Source: Massilia sp. YIM B02769 (GTDB lineage: Bacteria; Pseudomonadota; Gammaproteobacteria; Burkholderiales; Burkholderiaceae_D). From it: a stretch of DNA of 64,000 bases. A program made the position numbers and the translations under genes. The notes below the pieces were generated by a model that was not told where the DNA came from, ran no database searches, and worked only from the letters and a program-made list of their open reading frames with translations. The DNA lies in assembly GCF_030411995.1 (NCBI RefSeq), contig NZ_JASNRC010000007.1, positions 25,481-89,480 on the forward strand. The letters run 5' to 3'. How positions within the stretch are numbered: the stretch's first letter is position 1; each line of letters opens with the position of its first letter. Shown piece by piece: positions 54,710 through 63,363 of the stretch.

Positions 54710-55951
54710 ATGTCCGCATCTCCTCGATCCCCATCCCGCGTTGCCATCATCGGAGGCGGCCCCGCCGGCCTGATGGCTGCCGAAGTCCTGGCCGCAGGCG
54801 GCGTGGCGGTCGACGTCTACGACGCAATGGCTTCCAGCGGACGCAAGTTCCTGCTGGCGGGGAAGGGCGGCATGAACATCACACATTCCGAACCCTACGA
54901 CGCCTTCGTGGCCCGCTACGCCGGACGCAGCCTCGAGGTGGCGCGCTGGCTGGCGCGCTTCACGCCGCAGGGCGTGCGCGACTGGATCCACGGCCTCGGC
55001 ATCGACACCTTCGTCGGTACCTCCGGCCGCGTGTTCCCGCTCGAAATGAAGGCGGCGCCGCTGCTGCGCGCCTGGCTGCATCGCCTGCGCGAGTCCGGCG
55101 TGCGCCTGCATACGCGACATCGCTGGCAAGGCTGGCGCGACGGCCGGCTGGTCTTCGCCACGCCGGATGGCGAAACCCTGGTCGAGGCCGACGCCACCAT
55201 CCTGGCCCTGGGCGGCGCCAGCTGGGCGCGGCTCGGCTCGGACGGCGCCTGGGTGCCGCTGCTGGCGGCGCGCGGCGTCGAGGTGGCGCCGCTGGTGCCG
55301 TCGAACTGCGGCTTCGACACCGACTGGAGCGCCCACTTCAGCGAGAAGCACGCCGGCGCGCCGCTGATCACGGTGGCGGTCGAATACGAAAACCGTGCAG
55401 GGCAACGCGAACGGCGACGGGGCCAGTTCGTCGTCACCGCCAGCGGCATCGAGGGCAGCCTGGTGTACGCCCTGTCGGCGCCGCTGCGCGACCAGATCGC
55501 CGCGCGTGGCGCGACCACGATCTGGCTCGACCTCGCGCCCGACCACGACGCGCAGCGCGTGCGTGCCGAGGTGTTGCGCCCGCGCGGCGCGCGTTCGATG
55601 GCCAGCCACCTGCAAAGCCGGCTCGGCATCAAGGGCGTGAAGGCCGGCCTGCTGCGCGAATGCCTGGATGCGGCCGGCTACAACGACCCCGAGCGCCTGG
55701 CGGGGGCGATCAAGGCGCTGCCGCTGGTATTGAAACGCCCGCGCCCGATCGACGAAGCGATCAGCAGCGCCGGCGGCGTGCGCTTCGAGTCCATGGATGC
55801 CAACGGCATGCTGCAGGCCGCGCTCGGCGTGTTCGTGGCCGGCGAGATGATCGACTGGGAAGCGCCGACCGGCGGCTACCTGCTCACTGCCTGCTTCGCC
55901 AGCGGACGGGCAGCGGGCGAGGGCGTGCTGCGCTGGTTGAAGGCAGTGTGA
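54710..55951 (+). CDS. HI0933/BaiN-like FAD flavoprotein
   Basis: A 413-residue protein. AIIGGGPAGLMAAEVLAAGG binds FAD; SGRKFLLAGKGGMNITHS is the hallmark of the HI0933 family, and GVRFESMDANGMLQAALGVF, then GEMIDWEAPTGGYLLTACFA end the second FAD segment. This family includes predicted NAD(P)H-dependent flavoproteins such as BaiN; physiological substrate unknown. The ATG 54710 gives the family start; upstream codons are in the operator region. Confidence 0.92.
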   Translation: MSASPRSPSRVAIIGGGPAGLMAAEVLAAGGVAVDVYDAMASSGRKFLLAGKGGMNITHSEPYDAFVARYAGRSLEVARWLARFTPQGVRDWIHGLGIDTFVGTSGRVFPLEMKAAPLLRAWLHRLRESGVRLHTRHRWQGWRDGRLVFATPDGETLVEADATILALGGASWARLGSDGAWVPLLAARGVEVAPLVPSNCGFDTDWSAHFSEKHAGAPLITVAVEYENRAGQRERRRGQFVVTASGIEGSLVYALSAPLRDQIAARGATTIWLDLAPDHDAQRVRAEVLRPRGARSMASHLQSRLGIKGVKAGLLRECLDAAGYNDPERLAGAIKALPLVLKRPRPIDEAISSAGGVRFESMDANGMLQAALGVFVAGEMIDWEAPTGGYLLTACFASGRAAGEGVLRWLKAV

Positions 55952-56031
55952 TCGCAACATAAAATCGGGCCTCCCCAGCAAAGCCGTTGTCAATGCGGTT
56001 AGAATGCCCGCTTGTCGTCTGGATTCGATTC

Positions 56032-56376
56032 ATGTCCCGCTCCATCGTTCACCTGCTGTTGTCGCTCCTGCTGCTGCTTGCGCAGCAGGCGTCGATCCTG
56101 CACGTCGCAACGGACTGGGGCAGTGCGCGCGGCGGCGCTTCGCTGGTCCAGGAGGGAGACGCGGGCCTCAAGCCCGGCAAGCTCCCCGGCGGCGGCGCCC
56201 ACGATGCCTGCGCGCTCTGCATGGACAGCGCCCAGCTGGCCTTCGCGCTGCCGCTGCCGGTTTCCAGCTTCCTTCCGCTCACGCTGTCCTTCGACACGCC
56301 GCCCGGCGCCCACCGCGAAGGCGTGCGCCTCCTGGCACGCTGGAGCGTCCAGCCGCGCGGCCCGCCGCAAGCCTGA
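56032..56376 (+). CDS. Small secreted Cys/His protein (DUF2946-like)
   Basis: A 114-residue protein with an N-terminal hydrophobic segment (SIVHLLLSLLLLLAQQASIL) and a conserved-looking HDACALCMDSAQ motif near 65. The signal plus His-x2-Cys-x2-Cys motif resembles the DUF2946 proteins found next to TonB receptors for metals, which suggests metal handling in the periplasm. The assignment is tentative. The ATG 56032 gives the signal peptide directly. The TonB receptor starts 86 bases later. Confidence 0.65.
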   Translation: MSRSIVHLLLSLLLLLAQQASILHVATDWGSARGGASLVQEGDAGLKPGKLPGGGAHDACALCMDSAQLAFALPLPVSSFLPLTLSFDTPPGAHREGVRLLARWSVQPRGPPQA

Positions 56377-56462
56377 TCACACTGCCCGTCTTTTTTCTGC
56401 TGCCACGGCGAACGCGCCCTGGCAGCGCCGCATGTTATCCGTTTGCAGAAGGTCGAATCACC

Positions 56463-58472
56463 ATGAATACCCAACGTACGCTGCTGGCCAGCGCCATCCT
56501 CCTTTCCTTCAACGCGCCGGCCCTGGCGCAAACCACTGAAACCCACGACGCGCATCTGCACAAGGATACCGTGCCCCAGGTGCTGGTCACCGCCTCGCCA
56601 TTCCGCAGCGCCGAAGGCGACCAGATCCTCACGCCGGCCAAGGTGCTGGCCGGCGACGAACTGCGCGACAAGACCGGCAGCTCGATCGGCGAAACCCTGT
56701 CGCAGGAACTCGGCGTCTCGGCCTCGGCCTTCGGCGCCGGCGCCTCGCGCCCGGTGATCCGCGGCCTGGAAGGCTCGCGCGTCAAGATGCTGGAAAACGG
56801 CATGGCCACCAACGACGTGTCCGGCCTGTCGAACGACCACGCGGTGGCGTCCGAAGGCGCGGTGGCGCGCCAGATCGAAATCCTGCGCGGCCCGGCGGCC
56901 CTGCTGTACGGCTCGGGCGCCATCGGCGGCCTGGTCAACATCGTCAACGAGCGCATCCCGACCACGCTGGAGCCGAAACCCACCGGCCAGGTGGAAGCGC
57001 GCTACGGGACGGTCGACAACAGCCGCAATGGCTCGGCCAGCATCGACGGCGCCAGCGGCCACGTGGCGCTGCACGTCGACGCCAACTGGCGCGAGACGAA
57101 CGACTACAAGATTCCCGGCAACCGCGTGCTGGACGACGCCTCGACGGGCATGAAGCGCCTGCCGAACTCGGAAACCGAGGCGAAGGAACTCGGCGTCGGC
57201 GCTTCCTGGGTCGACGACTGGGGCTACGCCGGGCTGTCGGCTTCGCACCAGAGCAACCTGTACGGCATTCCCAGCCTGGAAGGCTCGCGCATCGACCAGA
57301 AGCAGGACCGTTACGACTTCGACAGCCTGGTCAAGGCGCCGCTGGCCGGCTTCGAATCCTTCCGCTTCAAGGCCGGCTACACCGACTACCAGCACGCGGA
57401 ACTCGGCGAAGACGGCCCGGAAGTCCTGTTCGCCAACCGCTCGCTGGAAACGCGCGCCGAGCTGGCGCATGCGCCCGTGGCCGGCCTGCACGGCACCTTC
57501 GGTGTGCAGACCGAGAACACCCACTTCTCGGCCCTGAATGCCGAAGGCGGTCCGGACACGGTGCCGGTCACGCATTCGAAGACCGCGGCCGCCTTCATCG
57601 TCGAGGAAGCGAACGCCGGCCCGCTGCGCCTGAGCGCCGGCCTGCGCTACGAGAACGTCGAGCGCGACCCGGTCGGCAACCTCAAGCGCAGCTTCGACCT
57701 CGGCTCGGGCTCCTTCGGCGCCGCCTGGCCGTTCGCGCCGGGCTACAGCGTGGGCGCGACCGTGTCCTACGCCCAGCGCGCACCGGCCATCGAGGAACTG
57801 TACTCGGGCGGCCCGCACGACGCCACCGCCACCTTCGACATCGGCAACCCGAACCTGGACAAGGAAATCTCGCGCAACATCGAGCTGTCGGTGGCCAAGA
57901 CCACGGGCCTGGTGCGCTGGAAGGCGAATGCCTACCGCAACAACGTGTCCAACTTCATCTACGGCCGGATCGACAACGACGCGCTGGTGGACGAGGAAGG
58001 CAACCCGGGCGACGAACTGCGCACCCGCGTCTTCGAGCAGGCCGACGCGCACATCCGTGGCGCCGAGGCCGAAGTGACCTACAACCAGACCGGCGCCGGC
58101 TGGTCTGGCCGCCTGTTCGCCGACACCTCGCGCGGCAAGCTCGATGCGGGCGGCAGCCTGCCGCTGCAGCCGGCCGACCGCGTCGGCGCCAGCGTCGGTT
58201 ACCGCCAGGGCGACTGGCGCGGCGGTCTGTCGCTGGTGCATGCGCGCGGCCAGGACCGCCTGGCGGCATCGGAGACCACGGCCACGCCGGCCTACAACCA
58301 GCTGAACGCGAATGTCTCGTACACCCAGCACCTGGCAAGTACCGACCTCACCTGGTTCCTGCTGGCGAAGAACCTGCTGAACGACGACATCCGCGTGTCG
58401 ACCTCGGTGCTGAAGGACATCGCGCCGCTGCCGGGCCGGAACTTCGTGTTCGGGGTGCGCGCCAAGTTCTGA
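56463..58472 (+). CDS. TonB-dependent outer-membrane receptor, ZnuD-like (metal uptake)
   Basis: A 669-residue protein with a Sec signal (to about residue 22, PALAQ). A His-containing N-terminal segment (ETHDAHLHKD) precedes the TonB box-like VLVTASPFR and the plug domain (GETLSQELGVSASAFG and RGPAALLYGSGAIGGLVNI). The barrel follows to the C-terminal NFVFGVRAKF, ending in Phe as outer-membrane proteins do. The plug sequence is close to zinc receptors of the ZnuD group; copper is another option. No Zur-like palindrome was found upstream. Confidence 0.88.
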   Translation: MNTQRTLLASAILLSFNAPALAQTTETHDAHLHKDTVPQVLVTASPFRSAEGDQILTPAKVLAGDELRDKTGSSIGETLSQELGVSASAFGAGASRPVIRGLEGSRVKMLENGMATNDVSGLSNDHAVASEGAVARQIEILRGPAALLYGSGAIGGLVNIVNERIPTTLEPKPTGQVEARYGTVDNSRNGSASIDGASGHVALHVDANWRETNDYKIPGNRVLDDASTGMKRLPNSETEAKELGVGASWVDDWGYAGLSASHQSNLYGIPSLEGSRIDQKQDRYDFDSLVKAPLAGFESFRFKAGYTDYQHAELGEDGPEVLFANRSLETRAELAHAPVAGLHGTFGVQTENTHFSALNAEGGPDTVPVTHSKTAAAFIVEEANAGPLRLSAGLRYENVERDPVGNLKRSFDLGSGSFGAAWPFAPGYSVGATVSYAQRAPAIEELYSGGPHDATATFDIGNPNLDKEISRNIELSVAKTTGLVRWKANAYRNNVSNFIYGRIDNDALVDEEGNPGDELRTRVFEQADAHIRGAEAEVTYNQTGAGWSGRLFADTSRGKLDAGGSLPLQPADRVGASVGYRQGDWRGGLSLVHARGQDRLAASETTATPAYNQLNANVSYTQHLASTDLTWFLLAKNLLNDDIRVSTSVLKDIAPLPGRNFVFGVRAKF

Positions 58473-58497
58473 AGGGGTGACGGGCCGTTCGGCATGA

Positions 58498-58517
58498 CGC
58501 CTGCCTCCGGGCAGGCG
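58498..58517 (+). terminator. Hairpin after the TonB receptor gene
   Basis: CGCCTGCC-tccg-GGCAGGCG, 25 bases beyond the stop; no T-run. Also lies between convergent genes. Confidence 0.4.
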
Positions 58518-58573
58518 CTTGCAAGGCGGCCTTCCGTCTCAGCGGCCGATGCGGGCGAAGCTTGCCTGCGCTG

Positions 58574-58963
58574 TCAGCATTCGGTGTTCCATACTGCCTG
58601 CACTCGCTGCCAGATCGCGTCCGGCATGGCAGACTGCCAGACTCCGCCCAAGACCCTGGCGAACCTTGGATCGGACCGGGCACGTTGCTCCACCCGGCCG
58701 ATGAAGGCGGCGCCGTGCAGATCGAGCAGCTCTTCAAGCGGGCTGGCTGCGAGATTGCCCAGGAATGGCTCCATCCGGGGCTGGTCGATGGCTGCGAGTA
58801 TTGCCTTCCAGGCCAGCTCGGGGTCGGTCTCTACCAGATACATGAAATCGTAGTACCCGGTCAGACCCTCGCTCTCCCTCTCATCCCGGGCGTCACGGGT
58901 GACCCAATTCACCCAGCGGTACCACTCGTCCAGCACACTTTCCAGGGATTGCGATCCATTCAT
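58574..58963 (-). CDS. DUF6869 domain protein
   Basis: A 129-residue protein. SPLEELLDLHGAAFIGRVEQ and the following FARVLGGVWQSAMPDAIWQ segment carry the DUF6869 pattern; no signal peptide. The family has no known function. The ATG at 58963 is chosen over 59026, whose extra 21 residues are His/Cys-rich and unlike the family. It lies downstream of the gluzincin-like gene on the same strand. Confidence 0.78.
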   Translation of the reverse strand: MNGSQSLESVLDEWYRWVNWVTRDARDERESEGLTGYYDFMYLVETDPELAWKAILAAIDQPRMEPFLGNLAASPLEELLDLHGAAFIGRVEQRARSDPRFARVLGGVWQSAMPDAIWQRVQAVWNTEC

Positions 58964-59044
58964 TCCGCTTGCTCCACAATGCGGCCAAGTGTGACGGAGC
59001 GCCAAATGCCGAGCGCACGCAGGCAATCGTCCGTCATCAGGCGC

Positions 59045-60040
59045 TCACCGCAGCAGCGGTCCGATGTCTTCGCCGAGCATCTGAAGCGCCAGGGCCGGAA
59101 TATCGGGATCGCCTTTGCTGCCCAGGACCGCGCCGACCCAGGCCTGCACCGCGGCCCGGCCGTGCCGCGCCTCGAGTCCGTCGAAGAGCGCCAGCGCGGC
59201 GCCATAGCGGCCCTGCTCGTCGCTGTTATCCGCGACCATGTCGTCGGGTGTGAACCTGAACGGTCCTGGCGGATTGTAGCTCGGGTCCTCTGCGCGCCGC
59301 GCACGGTCTTCCGGCGAGAGCTGGCGCTCGACGGCCTCCGGCTTGACCTGCAATCCGCCCCAGGCCCCGAGACGGGCCGCACCCAGTGCGCGGAAATCCT
59401 GCGCGCGCTGCTCGCGCGCCGCGCGGGCCAGGTCCGGACGAACCTGTCCGGTCACCTGCAGGCCGGCCCATTCCGCATGACCTTCCGTGAACCAGCGCGG
59501 CAGGTGCAGGCCGCGACGTCCCTGGACCAGATGGACTTCCTCATGCGGCATCACGCTGACCAGGAAGCGCATCGACGCGTCGGACCATGCCTGTGCGTCG
59601 AACGTGTTCAGCCAGCGCAGTTCGCCGTCGCGTTTTGGCGGAAGGTAGGCGTGGTTGCGCGACAAGACCATCGGCGACCAGACGGCCTGGCTGCGCGCTT
59701 CGGGCATGGCCGCCGGCAGCAGGTCGAGCATGCCCATGAAACAGGCGGCCTTGGAGGCGGCGGCAGCGCCGAGTTCGGGGTCGTGGTAGATGCGCACGCG
59801 TGCACCGGTGATACTGGAGCGCGCTTCGATGTAGGGAAGGTCGCCGGACAGGGCGGGCATGGCGCTTACCTCTACCTGCGCGAGCGCGGCATCGGGCGTC
59901 GCGTCGGGACGGCAGGCCGCTTGCAGTGCCGGCAGCCCTGGCACCACCGCAGGGGCGTCCGCTGCGTGCGCTGCCAGGCAGGCCACGGCCAGGAAGGATG
60001 CGCAGCACAGGTGTGGTGCGCGAATTCGGTTCGGAGGCAA
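59045..60040 (-). CDS. Secreted gluzincin-like metallopeptidase candidate
   Basis: A 331-residue protein with a signal peptide (to about residue 27, CLAAHA). MPHEEVHLVQ (166-170, HExxH) followed by WFTEGHAEW with Glu187/Glu190 fits the HExxH...E zinc site of gluzincins; the spacing of about 17-20 residues is right. The rest has no recognised domain. An N-terminal Cys pair may form a disulphide (RPDATPD region contains Cys43). It may be an active protease or a relative that keeps only the motif. Not linked to a known pathway. Confidence 0.7.
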   Translation of the reverse strand: MPPNRIRAPHLCCASFLAVACLAAHAADAPAVVPGLPALQAACRPDATPDAALAQVEVSAMPALSGDLPYIEARSSITGARVRIYHDPELGAAAASKAACFMGMLDLLPAAMPEARSQAVWSPMVLSRNHAYLPPKRDGELRWLNTFDAQAWSDASMRFLVSVMPHEEVHLVQGRRGLHLPRWFTEGHAEWAGLQVTGQVRPDLARAAREQRAQDFRALGAARLGAWGGLQVKPEAVERQLSPEDRARRAEDPSYNPPGPFRFTPDDMVADNSDEQGRYGAALALFDGLEARHGRAAVQAWVGAVLGSKGDPDIPALALQMLGEDIGPLLR

Positions 60041-60148
60041 TGCAGCTCACTCCCAGGACGTTGCCGGACCCCGTGGTCCGGCCTGCCTGACAGTGTAGCA
60101 GCGCGCACTCGCCGGAAATGCGCGCTTTGTCACGCGCGGGCGATCCGT

Positions 60149-60952
60149 CTACTCGACGAACTGCACGTTTCCGCTGCCGCTGCGCGACACGCTGCGTTGC
60201 GACGGCTCCCCATGCACCTCGATGTCGCCACTGCCGCTGACCGCGGCGGTTACGGTATCACGCACGGTGATGCTGGCCCTGCCCGAACCGCTCTGGCGCA
60301 GCTGCGCCTGTTCCACGCGCAGCCGCTGGGCGTCGAGGATGCCGGTGCCGCTGCCTTCGTACTGGAAGCGGCGCGTGGCGCCGGCCAGGCTGAGGGCGCC
60401 GGAGCCCATCAGTTCGGCCTCGATGCTGTCGCTGTTGCCGGCGTCCACGCTCAGGTCGCCGCTGCCGTGCAGGACGGCGCGCGCCTGGCGGTAGCGGCCG
60501 TTGAACTGGACGCTGCCCGAGCCGCTCAGCGACAGCTCGATGCGCTCGCCGGAGAAGCCGTTGATGCGGGTGTCGCCGCTGCCGTCCGCGCTCAGGCGGT
60601 CCAGCATCGGCAGCGTGACTTCCACTTCCAGGGGCTGGCGGTGGCGCAGCAGGATGCCCTGGGTGCCGATGCGCAGCAGGCCGTCGCGGCTGGCGGTGTC
60701 GATGTTCTGCAGCAGGCGCGCTTCGCCGCGCACCACCAGGCCGGGCTGCGGTCCGTAATGCACGCTCAGGTCCACCGGTGCGCTGAGTTCGATGGCGCGC
60801 ACGTCGCGGCCGATGCTGCGGGTGTCGCTGGTCACGCTGCGGCCCTCAAGGCGCGTCGGCACGCCCTGGGCGCGCAGCATGGTGTAGGTCAGGCCGATCA
60901 GGACGACCGCAAGGACCAGGAGGGCGAAGCCGACTCGTAACAGGGCGCGCAT
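60149..60952 (-). CDS. DUF2807 (GIN-type beta-helix) envelope protein
   Basis: A 267-residue protein with an N-terminal membrane anchor (LLRVGFALLVLAVVLIGLTY). The rest is a run of short beta strands with repeated Gly-Ser-Gly turns (SGSGSVQF, GSGDLSV, GSGALSL, SGSGRASI, SGSGDIEV, SGSGNVQF), as in the putative auto-transporter adhesin head-GIN domain. Probably displayed on the periplasmic side of the inner membrane. It follows the DUF1700 gene by 9 bases, so they are cotranscribed. Confidence 0.88.
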   Translation of the reverse strand: MRALLRVGFALLVLAVVLIGLTYTMLRAQGVPTRLEGRSVTSDTRSIGRDVRAIELSAPVDLSVHYGPQPGLVVRGEARLLQNIDTASRDGLLRIGTQGILLRHRQPLEVEVTLPMLDRLSADGSGDTRINGFSGERIELSLSGSGSVQFNGRYRQARAVLHGSGDLSVDAGNSDSIEAELMGSGALSLAGATRRFQYEGSGTGILDAQRLRVEQAQLRQSGSGRASITVRDTVTAAVSGSGDIEVHGEPSQRSVSRSGSGNVQFVE

Positions 60953-60961
60953 CGGCTCTCC

Positions 60962-61762
60962 TCAGCTGCCGCGCAGGAGCGACATGTTCATTTGCAGGTA
61001 GCGCTTGACGCCGCTGGCGGCGTAGCGCGTGACCACGATCGACACCAGGAACAGCACAATCCCGCCCAGCACCAGCGCGAAGCCAAGCACGGTCTGGGTC
61101 ATGCGCGCGTCTTCGTCGAGGTCGGTCGAGATGCGCACGCTGCTGCCGGCCACGCGCTCGGCGCCGCGCACCACGCGCGATGATTCGATCGAAGGCCCCT
61201 CGGCCGCGTCGGCCGCCTCGGCTTCTGCGTCGCGCTCGGCAGCCGCGTCGCCGGCGTCGTCGATCTCGATGCCTGTTTCGCTGATCGAAATACGGGTGCG
61301 GACCCTTTCGGTCTCGCCGCCGTCGCCGAAGCTGACGTGGCGCAGCGGGCCGTCGAGCACGAGTTCGTTCGCACCCGACAGGCCGCTGGCCGTGATCGCG
61401 ATGCCGCCCACGTAAAAGGCCAGCGCCGCGACGTACAGCGTGGCCAGCAGCGAACCGAAGACGGCCGCCGGGATCACCATGAACAGGTTGAAGATCAGCA
61501 GCCCCACCACCGACACGCACATGCGCAGCAGGTTGGCCGGGTTCTTTTGCTCGGCAAAGGCGGCCATGTGGCTGTTGGCGCGCAGGGTCAGGGCGACCTT
61601 CTTCGGGTCGTCGAGTTCGCGCGCGATGTCGGTTTCCAGGCGGCCGGCGGCGGCGCCGTCGACGAAGCGCTGCTCGTACCAGGCCAGGGTCTTGGCCTGC
61701 AGCTCGGGCGGCAGGCCGAGCATGGCCCGCTTGAGCGCGTCGAGGTATTCGAGTTTGCCCAT
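60962..61762 (-). CDS. DUF1700-type membrane protein
   Basis: A 266-residue protein. The N-terminal soluble part (MGKLEYLDALKRAMLGLPPE and EQRFVDGAAAGRLETDIARE) is the DUF1700/HAAS pattern; three or more hydrophobic helices follow (near 92-112, 115-140 and 225-250). A long acidic Ala/Glu-rich loop (DAGDAAAERDAEAEAADAA) lies between them. DUF1700 proteins usually pair with a PadR regulator, not seen here. The start at 61762 matches the family. It lies 16 bases after a small 49-residue frame and before the DUF2807 gene. Confidence 0.85.
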   Translation of the reverse strand: MGKLEYLDALKRAMLGLPPELQAKTLAWYEQRFVDGAAAGRLETDIARELDDPKKVALTLRANSHMAAFAEQKNPANLLRMCVSVVGLLIFNLFMVIPAAVFGSLLATLYVAALAFYVGGIAITASGLSGANELVLDGPLRHVSFGDGGETERVRTRISISETGIEIDDAGDAAAERDAEAEAADAAEGPSIESSRVVRGAERVAGSSVRISTDLDEDARMTQTVLGFALVLGGIVLFLVSIVVTRYAASGVKRYLQMNMSLLRGS

Positions 61763-61778
61763 GGATGCGGCGCCCGCC

Positions 61779-61928
61779 TCAGGCATGGCCGAGCAGAAGG
61801 ATGGCGCGCAGCGCCGGGCCGGTGGCGTTCGCCTGGCCGCCGAAGAGTTCGGGTGCGACCAGGGCGGCCGTGCTGGCGGCCACCACGGCCAGTAAGCCAA
61901 GCGTGCGCACGCCGAGTTGGTAAGTCAT
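61779..61928 (-). CDS. Predicted small membrane peptide, 49 residues
   Basis: An ATG with AGGA ribosome site upstream encodes a short, hydrophobic peptide (TLGLLAVVAASTAALVA as one membrane-spanning segment, ending LLLGHA). It ends 16 bases before the DUF1700 gene on the same strand, so it would be the first gene of this operon. Too short to identify by family; codon use and position support translation. Confidence 0.5.
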   Translation of the reverse strand: MTYQLGVRTLGLLAVVAASTAALVAPELFGGQANATGPALRAILLLGHA

Positions 61929-61959
61929 GTTCCTGTCCACGATGTGGTTGTCGATGCTG

Positions 61960-63363
61960 CTACTGTACGGAACCGGCGGCCGTGCCGCCAGCCGCGTGCG
62001 ACAGGCTGCTGTTTTCGCGGGGCAGGCGGGCGTAGGCGAGGATGGCCGTTGCCGCGCCCTGGCCGCTGCGCACGGCCGACTCGAGCGTGGCGGGGTAGTC
62101 GCTGGCGGTGTAGTCGCCGGCCAGCACCAGGCCGGGCAGGGAGGTGGCGTTGCCCGGGCGCGCCAGGCCCGGGGTGCAGGCGAAGGTGGCGCGCTTGTCG
62201 GTGATCACGCGGGTCCAGAGCGGCGTGGCCAGCCCCGGCAGCCCGAGGGCAGCGGCCAGTTGCCGGGCGATCGCAGCGGCCAGCGCATCCTGGTCGAGCG
62301 CGGCGGCGGCGCCGGCGGCGCTGACGACCACCGCCAGCAGGCCGGCCTGCTCGGGGTCGAGCTGGCCGCGGTCGAAGACGAACTGGCCGAAACGCCCGTC
62401 GTCGGGCGCATCGAGCAGCGCGCAGAACGGCAGCGGCAGGCGCACGGTTGCGTCGTACTGCAGGTAGCAGGTGGAAATCGGCTCGTATTCGAAGGCATCG
62501 AGCTGGCCGGCGATGGCCGTTTCGCCCAGCGGCGCCAGCAGGCTGGCCGCCTGCGTGGGCGGCGTGGCCAGCACCACGGCGTCGAAGCTGTGCCAGTCTG
62601 CGCCCACTTGCACTTCCCAGCCGGCGCCGGCGCGTGCCAGTGCGCCGACCTTGGCGCCGACATGCACGGCGCCGCCCTTTGCTTCAAGATGGCGCGCGGC
62701 GGCCACCGGGAACAGGGCGCCGAGATCGAGGCGCGGGACCAGCATGTCGGAGGCGGCGCGTTTGGCGCCCAGGCTGTCGCGCAGGACGGCCAGGAAGACG
62801 TTGGCGGAGGCCCGCTCGGGCGGCGTGTTCAGGGCGGCCAGGCACAGGGGCCGCCACATCAGGCGGATCAATCGTTCGGTCTGGTCGAAGCGTTCCAGCA
62901 GCACGCTGACCGGCACGTCGTCGTTCAGGCCCCAGCGCATCCAGCGCGCGCTGGTGGTGAAGCGGGCCAGGGCCAGCTTGTCCTCGCGCGCCAGGCCCTG
63001 GGCGCGCATCAGCGCGATCGCCATGTGCCAGGGCGCGGGCAGGCGCGGCGCCACGAAGTCCATGCCGCCGCTGCCCGCCGGATAGCGCATCTGCAGCGGC
63101 AGGCGCAGCAGGGCCGCGCGCGGGTCGACGCCGACGCGCTTCAGCAGCTTCAGGGTTTCCTTGTAGGCGCCGAGCAGGATGTGCTGGCCGTTGTCGAGCA
63201 TCTTGCCCTGCACCTCGACGCCGCGTGCGCGCCCGCCCAGGCTGCGCGCGGCCTCGAACAGGGTCACGTGGAGGCCCTTGTGCGCCAGTTCGACGGCGGC
63301 GGCGCAGCCGGCCCAGCCGCCGCCGATTACGGCGACGCGCAGCCCGGTCTTAGTTGCGGACAT
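61960..63363 (-). CDS. hpnE: Hydroxysqualene dehydroxylase
   Basis: A 467-residue FAD amine-oxidase-like protein. AVIGGGWAGCAAAVELAHKG is the FAD motif; LFEAARSLGGRARG and DNGQHILLGAYKETL are typical of HpnE. It reduces hydroxysqualene to squalene in the HpnC-HpnD-HpnE route to hopanoids or other squalene products. The TGA of the preceding hpnD gene overlaps its ATG by one base, so the two are coupled. Confidence 0.93.
   Translation of the reverse strand: MSATKTGLRVAVIGGGWAGCAAAVELAHKGLHVTLFEAARSLGGRARGVEVQGKMLDNGQHILLGAYKETLKLLKRVGVDPRAALLRLPLQMRYPAGSGGMDFVAPRLPAPWHMAIALMRAQGLAREDKLALARFTTSARWMRWGLNDDVPVSVLLERFDQTERLIRLMWRPLCLAALNTPPERASANVFLAVLRDSLGAKRAASDMLVPRLDLGALFPVAAARHLEAKGGAVHVGAKVGALARAGAGWEVQVGADWHSFDAVVLATPPTQAASLLAPLGETAIAGQLDAFEYEPISTCYLQYDATVRLPLPFCALLDAPDDGRFGQFVFDRGQLDPEQAGLLAVVVSAAGAAAALDQDALAAAIARQLAAALGLPGLATPLWTRVITDKRATFACTPGLARPGNATSLPGLVLAGDYTASDYPATLESAVRSGQGAATAILAYARLPRENSSLSHAAGGTAAGSVQ

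Noticed and set aside
56400..56462. Zur-like site before the TonB receptor (CATGTTATCC)
   Set aside because: Only one half resembles a Zur site; the other half is not complementary.
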